A stretch of 8,331 bases of DNA from an uncultured Planctomycetaceae bacterium (GTDB lineage: Bacteria > Planctomycetota > Planctomycetia > Pirellulales > JACPPG01): the NCBI GenBank assembly GCA_945957305.1, contig CAMFLN010000098.1:1-8331 (forward strand), written 5' to 3'. The position numbers and the translations under genes were made by a program. A model generated the notes under the pieces. The model saw only the letters and a list, made by a program, of their open reading frames with translations, searched no databases and was not told the origin of the DNA. Below are positions 4,752 through 8,331 of this stretch, in pieces (the stretch's first letter is position 1; the number at the start of each line of letters is the position of its first letter).

Positions 4752-7550
4752 TTGCCGCGGACTTTGCACGTGTCAAACCCCCTTTGGAATAGCATCCGGC
4801 GCCGCACGCTCTCGTTCGATTCTCTGGAATCACGTGATCTGCTTAGCGTGACCTCCGTTTCGCCGGTCGGAGATGCCAATGGCGACGGCATCATCAATGG
4901 CCAGGACATCGCCCTGGTCGCTTCGAATTGGTTGGCGCATGGCAGCCAGCCGTTGGCGGGCGATGTCAACTTCGACGGGATCGTCAACGGGCAGGATATG
5001 GCCCAGGTCGCTTCGCAGTGGGGACGGTCCCGCGGTAGCATGGCGCTGGGGACCTTCACGCCGCCGAATGTGGCCGAAGGTGTCCCGCTGACCAACTACA
5101 CGGTCTCGCATTTTCTCGACAGCAATCCCTCGGCCCGCGCCAGCGATTACACCGCGCAGGTGATGCTCGGGGACGGTACGACGGTCAACTTGTCGAGCAC
5201 AGCATCGGCGAACGGCCGCATCGTCGCCGGTCCCAGCGGTGGCTTCGACGTGCAGATCTCGCACTCCTACACACGTTATCTGTCCCAAGGCAAGTTCAGT
5301 GTGATGGTGAACGGGCCACAAGGCCAGGCGACGCAAATTGTGACCGACACGTTTTCCGTCAGCGACGCACCGCTTGCTGCTGGCGCATTGACTCCGCCCG
5401 ACGCGACGCAATTCAAACCGATCAAGAACGCAGTCGTCTTTCATTTCACGGACGCCAATCCCTTCTCCGTCGCCAGCGACTTTACGGCCAACATTACGTT
5501 GGGGGACGGGCATTTTGTCAAAGTGAGTGGAGTTTTGAATTCGAACGGGCGAATCGTCGCGAGCCCTGGCGGCGGTTTCGACGTGCAACTCAGTTACACG
5601 TACACGACGCCGCTCGACAATCAAACGTTCTCAGTCGAGGTCAGCGACAGCGGGGGGCAGAAGACCAGCGCCACTACGAACTCGTTCTCGGTCGTGCCGT
5701 CGACATTGATCGCCGGCGGATTGACGCCGCCGACGGCAATTGTGGGGACGCCGGTTACGGACCTCACCGTGTTTCATTTCACGGATGTCGATCCCCAGGC
5801 CACGGCCAGCGATTTCACGGCGCAGGTCGTTCTCGGCGACGGCAATACGGTGAACCTGACAGGCACTCCCAGTGCCTTCGGTCGAGTCGTGGCCAATTCC
5901 AACGGCGGCTTCGATGTGCGACTCACCTACAGGTACACGACTGTCGTACAGAATCAGACGTTTGCCGTGTCTGTCGGCGACGGTCATGGCAATGCGACCG
6001 GCGCGAGCACGAACCGCTTCTCGGTTGCGACGACAGCCACTCAGTATTCGCCGCAAATCCATCTCGACGCGACGGACACCGCGAGCGTGTCGACCACCGC
6101 GGGAGGAGCGCTGTTCAATGCGGCACAAAATCAGTATCTGACGCAACCCGACAATGTGATCCTCGACAGTGTTTTCAACAACGCCCGACAACTGACGATT
6201 CAATTCCAAGCTCGCCAGACAACTCTGGCAACCAATCGCAGCTTTTTGACAAAGTGGACCTACGGGGGCAATGGAACGATCGCGATTGCCACCGGGCAGC
6301 ACTATCAGGAAGAGGGCGAAATCGCGGTGTGGTTTGCCGGCTTCAACGGCGATCCCGCGGCCATCGTTCAAACAGTGGGCGCCAACCTGCAGGCGAGCGT
6401 CACCTATGACATCGCCGTGGTGTACAACGCGGGACAAGTGCAGGTCTTCGTCAACGGCCAGCCGCAGCACGTCGTCGTCAATTTCGGCACAGTTCCCACT
6501 TCACTGGCCGCGTCAACAGGCATTCCCCTGGAGCTTGGCCGTTGGAATGGTATGTCCGGTGGGAATTATTTCGACGGCGCCATTCAGAACTTGAACATCT
6601 GGACATCAACCAGAACACAGGCACAGATCCAGTCGTTGCAAGGTGACACGCTCACCTACGCGCAAATGAACGCGCAGCAAAAACTGGGGCTGGCCCAGTC
6701 TTTTACGGTGACCCAGGACGGCACGCCGGTGACGGACGCCGTCTACGGCTATCAGTTGCTCAATCCCACCGGCATCATGCGACAGCAGATCGTGAACTCG
6801 TGGACGGGCAGCGGTTCGTTACCGACCGTGTTCACGCCCAGCCCCGCGGGGCAAGCACCTGATTACCTGCGCAGCGTTTCGACCATGAACTCGCAATCGG
6901 CGCTGCGGTTTAATGGCCTGAACAACGCGCTCAAATATGCGTCGACGCAATTGCCCAATGAAACCAGCGGCGACGTGTTCATCGTGGCGCAATTCACCGG
7001 CGGAGGAGACAATTTCGAGGGGGACACACTCTTCTCTTCCTCGTCGGACACCACCGCGGTCGATTACGTGTTCTTTGCCTCTTATAATCCGACGACGAAT
7101 GTCATTCCCCCGAGCGAGGGTGGCGGCACACCACTGCTGCGGTTTCGCTTTCGCGATGACACGTTTCAAACCGACATCCGCGGCAGCCAGCTGCAGCTGC
7201 AGCCGGGCGTGACGTATGTCATGCACTTCTGGGGCATGGGAACCGGCCATGGATACGGCATGACCATCAATGGGCTCGATGTGTCACCGTTCTACACCAC
7301 GGCGAATGCGGTGGATTACGCCGCGTCGGCCGGCAGTTGGTTTGGCGATTCGTCGAACCGCACGAATTTGACCATTGGCGATTTCGAACGGGCCGATGGA
7401 CCGCAGGGGTTTGCCGCGGCTTTGATTTCGCAGATCGATGTGTACGCCGGCACTCCGGCTCAGCCCGTGTTGCCGCTGAGCGTGTCGCAGCAGATTATCG
7501 ATTCCTTGATGGCGAAGTACGGCGCCACGCGCTTAGGAACTGACGAGTAG
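4752..7550 (+). CDS. Large exported dockerin protein with tandem repeats and two concanavalin-like domains
   Basis: The frame has no ATG near its 5' end: an in-frame TGA lies at 4722, and the candidate starts are TTG 4752, TTG 4764 and GTG 4770. I give the longest (932 residues), which has GGGGG just upstream. Residues 14-33 (SIRRRTLSFDSLESRDLLSV) are the planctomycete N-terminal export-type motif. Residues 39-92 are a dockerin type I pair with complete calcium loops: D41-N43-D45-N49-D52 and D71-N73-D75-N79-D82. Three repeats follow at about 98-204, 209-314 and 320-425. Residues 436-630 are LamG/concanavalin-like (NQYLT, LTIQFQAR, VQVFVNGQ, LELGRWNG, FDGAIQNLNIWTSTRT). Residues 660-925 are a second, divergent one (ALRFNG, VFIVAQF, LTIGDFERADG, LISQIDVYAG, then IIDSLMAKYG). 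The protein probably sits on the surface and binds carbohydrate or other proteins; no catalytic residues were recognised. The dockerin is at the N-terminus rather than the more usual C-terminus. Confidence 0.85.
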   Translation: MPRTLHVSNPLWNSIRRRTLSFDSLESRDLLSVTSVSPVGDANGDGIINGQDIALVASNWLAHGSQPLAGDVNFDGIVNGQDMAQVASQWGRSRGSMALGTFTPPNVAEGVPLTNYTVSHFLDSNPSARASDYTAQVMLGDGTTVNLSSTASANGRIVAGPSGGFDVQISHSYTRYLSQGKFSVMVNGPQGQATQIVTDTFSVSDAPLAAGALTPPDATQFKPIKNAVVFHFTDANPFSVASDFTANITLGDGHFVKVSGVLNSNGRIVASPGGGFDVQLSYTYTTPLDNQTFSVEVSDSGGQKTSATTNSFSVVPSTLIAGGLTPPTAIVGTPVTDLTVFHFTDVDPQATASDFTAQVVLGDGNTVNLTGTPSAFGRVVANSNGGFDVRLTYRYTTVVQNQTFAVSVGDGHGNATGASTNRFSVATTATQYSPQIHLDATDTASVSTTAGGALFNAAQNQYLTQPDNVILDSVFNNARQLTIQFQARQTTLATNRSFLTKWTYGGNGTIAIATGQHYQEEGEIAVWFAGFNGDPAAIVQTVGANLQASVTYDIAVVYNAGQVQVFVNGQPQHVVVNFGTVPTSLAASTGIPLELGRWNGMSGGNYFDGAIQNLNIWTSTRTQAQIQSLQGDTLTYAQMNAQQKLGLAQSFTVTQDGTPVTDAVYGYQLLNPTGIMRQQIVNSWTGSGSLPTVFTPSPAGQAPDYLRSVSTMNSQSALRFNGLNNALKYASTQLPNETSGDVFIVAQFTGGGDNFEGDTLFSSSSDTTAVDYVFFASYNPTTNVIPPSEGGGTPLLRFRFRDDTFQTDIRGSQLQLQPGVTYVMHFWGMGTGHGYGMTINGLDVSPFYTTANAVDYAASAGSWFGDSSNRTNLTIGDFERADGPQGFAAALISQIDVYAGTPAQPVLPLSVSQQIIDSLMAKYGATRLGTDE
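5043..6026 (+). repeat. Three in-frame tandem domain repeats in the dockerin protein
   Basis: The repeats have a strict 111-codon period: their FTPP/LTPP openings fall at residues 102, 213 and 324. The shared pattern is TPP, a VxHFxDxxP segment, ASDFTAxVxLGDG, GRxVA, GGFDVxLxYxYT, QxFxVxV and a closing FSV. It resembles the FTD...ASDFTA..xWGDG repeats common in large bacterial surface proteins, with Leu in place of the usual Trp before GDG, and is probably an Ig/PKD-like beta-sandwich. Repeats 2 and 3 look closer to each other than to repeat 1, whose HFLDSNPSARASDY segment is more diverged. Confidence 0.8.
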
Positions 7551-7568
7551 CGCCCAAGCAGCGCCCCA

Positions 7569-7586
7569 TGCAGCCGACGAGCTGCA
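7569..7586. terminator. Possible hairpin between convergent genes
   Basis: TGCAGC (7569-7574), loop CGACGA and GCTGCA (7581-7586) form a 6-bp stem in the 41-nt space between the stop of the dockerin gene and the stop of the convergent DUF1854 gene. The position suits a shared, two-way terminator, but there is no T-tract on either strand, so an intrinsic terminator is uncertain. Confidence 0.3.
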
Positions 7587-7591
7587 GGTCT

Positions 7592-8095
7592 CTACAGATA
7601 GCGCTCTAGAACCCGCCGGCTGGCCGAGTCGAGCTTGCGAGTATCAGGCACGATGTAACGCATGCCGGCCGAATCGAGCAGTATGGCGCCGCGGGGCCCC
7701 ACGTGGCGCACGTCATCTTCGCTTTTCAGCAAGAATTCCGTGACGCCGCGGTCGGTTTCAACTTCCCACTGCGAGGGATCGGTGTTGGACGAGACACTGA
7801 TGATTCGCTGGATCACCGGCATAAACTCGCGTCGTCGCAACTCTTCTTCCAGCAACTTGCGCAGTTCGGCCGGTGTCGCGGTCAGTTCCTCGATCCATAG
7901 GACTTCGACCCCTTCGGTGTTACAGACCGAGACCGAGCCGCTAGGATCGGACAACGGAAATGCACGGATCGGTTCGACCCCTACGTGCCGGCGGCCGTTG
8001 GCTTCGGTCAGAATCAATCGCCCGAAGGAATCGTATTGCAAGGTAATGCCGTCCGTCGACGGCGAATGCTTGCTGTCCGCTTTGTGAGAGTGCAT
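7592..8095 (-). CDS. DUF1854 family protein (cyanophycin-associated type)
   Basis: I choose the ATG at plus 8093-8095 (167 residues): it follows the ABC gene's stop by 10 nt, has a weak GGA upstream, and gives a protein that begins shortly before the domain. The frame remains open to 8227, but that extension would overlap the ABC gene and has no family resemblance. The DUF1854 pattern runs throughout: FPLSDPSGSVSVCNTEG (46-62), WIEEL (67-71), LLEEELRRREFMPVI (81-95), WEVETDRGVTEFLLKSEDD (110-128), DSAGMRYIVPD (141-151) and LDSASRRVLERYL (155-167). The domain's biochemical function is unknown. Proteins of this family are usually encoded directly after an ABC transporter, as here, and some are named for an association with cyanophycin metabolism. 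It is probably cytoplasmic, since no signal peptide or membrane segment is visible. Confidence 0.85.
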   Translation of the reverse strand: MHSHKADSKHSPSTDGITLQYDSFGRLILTEANGRRHVGVEPIRAFPLSDPSGSVSVCNTEGVEVLWIEELTATPAELRKLLEEELRRREFMPVIQRIISVSSNTDPSQWEVETDRGVTEFLLKSEDDVRHVGPRGAILLDSAGMRYIVPDTRKLDSASRRVLERYL

Positions 8096-8105
8096 AGCGT
8101 CCAAT

Positions 8106-8331
8106 TTACTCGAGTGTCTCGTGAGCGAGTGCCACTTGAGCCTGGTGCAAGCGCGAGTACATGCCGGGTGTGCGGACCAGATCCTGGTGCTGGCCCGTTT
8201 CCACCACGCGACCGCGATCGAGAACAATCAGCCGGTCCGCCTTGCGCAGCGTGCTGAGTCGGTGTGCGATCGCGATCGTGGTGCGGCCCTGCACGAGGTT
8301 GTCCAGGGCCTTCTGGATTTCCTTCTCGGTC
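8106..8331 (-). CDS. ABC transporter ATP-binding protein, C-terminal end (cut by window edge)
   Basis: Only the last 75 codons lie inside the window. They read [12 protein letters not shown], then [20 protein letters not shown] with the H-loop His, then [19 protein letters not shown] and a short tail ([17 protein letters not shown]). The His followed by RLSTLRKAD, and the 'GxHxxLv...Y..L...Q' ending, are typical of exporter-type half-transporters in which the membrane domain precedes the ATPase; that domain and the Walker motifs would be to the right. The gene precedes DUF1854 on the same strand by 10 nt, so the two are probably co-transcribed. The substrate cannot be inferred from this part. 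Confidence 0.88.
   Translation of the reverse strand, partial: TEKEIQKALDNLVQGRTTIAIAHRLSTLRKADRLIVLDRGRVVETGQHQDLVRTPGMYSRLHQAQVALAHETLE

Noticed and set aside
4830..6470. Two long minus-strand frames opposite the dockerin gene (264 and 279 codons)
   Set aside because: They are antisense to a well-supported repeat protein, and their own repeated segments (for example H-x-E-x-A-x-x-G-x-x-D) simply mirror the repeats of the sense strand.
7180..7206. CAGCTGCAGCTGCAG-type palindromic run
   Set aside because: It lies within the coding sequence of the dockerin protein and encodes an ordinary Gln/Leu stretch (QLQLQ); no reason to treat it as a site.
8096..8227. Upstream extension of the DUF1854 frame to an ATG at 8227
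   Set aside because: The added 44 residues overlap the ABC gene in another frame and are Trp/Arg/Cys-rich with no family match; the ATG at 8095 fits the domain and gene spacing.

Overview
The window looks like chromosomal DNA from a planctomycete, most likely of the Pirellulales type. Three things suggest this. The DNA is GC-rich with long antisense shadow frames. The left-edge gene is a secreted beta-propeller protein that opens with the 'WPTWRGPEQNG' signature common in that phylum. The largest gene encodes a dockerin-bearing surface protein with the planctomycete-type N-terminal motif 'SLESRDLLS'. This assignment comes from protein style, not from any marker gene. I found no tRNA, rRNA, CRISPR array, transposase or phage gene.

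Layout from left to right: (1) the 5' end of a minus-strand gene for an exported PQQ-type beta-propeller protein, cut by the left edge; (2) a noncoding gap with an imperfect inverted repeat; (3) a minus-strand pair, an M20-family metallopeptidase followed 13 nt later by a small BFD-like [2Fe-2S] protein; (4) a divergent intergenic region; (5) a plus-strand gene for a small nucleoside 2-deoxyribosyltransferase-like protein; (6) a leader region with a 14-nt element and a possible 20-codon mini-ORF, then a six-helix HdeD/DUF308 membrane protein; (7) a possible hairpin terminator overlapping the -35 box of a good sigma-70-like promoter, then a sugar phosphate isomerase/epimerase-like TIM barrel; (8) a 2.8-kb gene, apparently starting at a non-ATG codon, for an exported protein made of sorting motif, dockerin pair, three tandem beta-sandwich repeats and two concanavalin-like domains; (9) converging on it from the minus strand, the last 75 codons of an ABC transporter ATPase followed by a DUF1854 protein.

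Most of the window reads as a set of short, independent transcription units rather than one pathway. Two pairs look operonic: peptidase with BFD-like protein, and ABC transporter with DUF1854. The second is a recurring pair in bacteria and has been linked by genome context to cyanophycin metabolism. The points most worth following up are the ABC/DUF1854 pair, the altered active-site residues in the deoxyribosyltransferase-like and isomerase-like proteins, the N-terminal dockerin, and the 14-nt element repeated upstream of two plus-strand genes. I see no clearly new multi-gene system.
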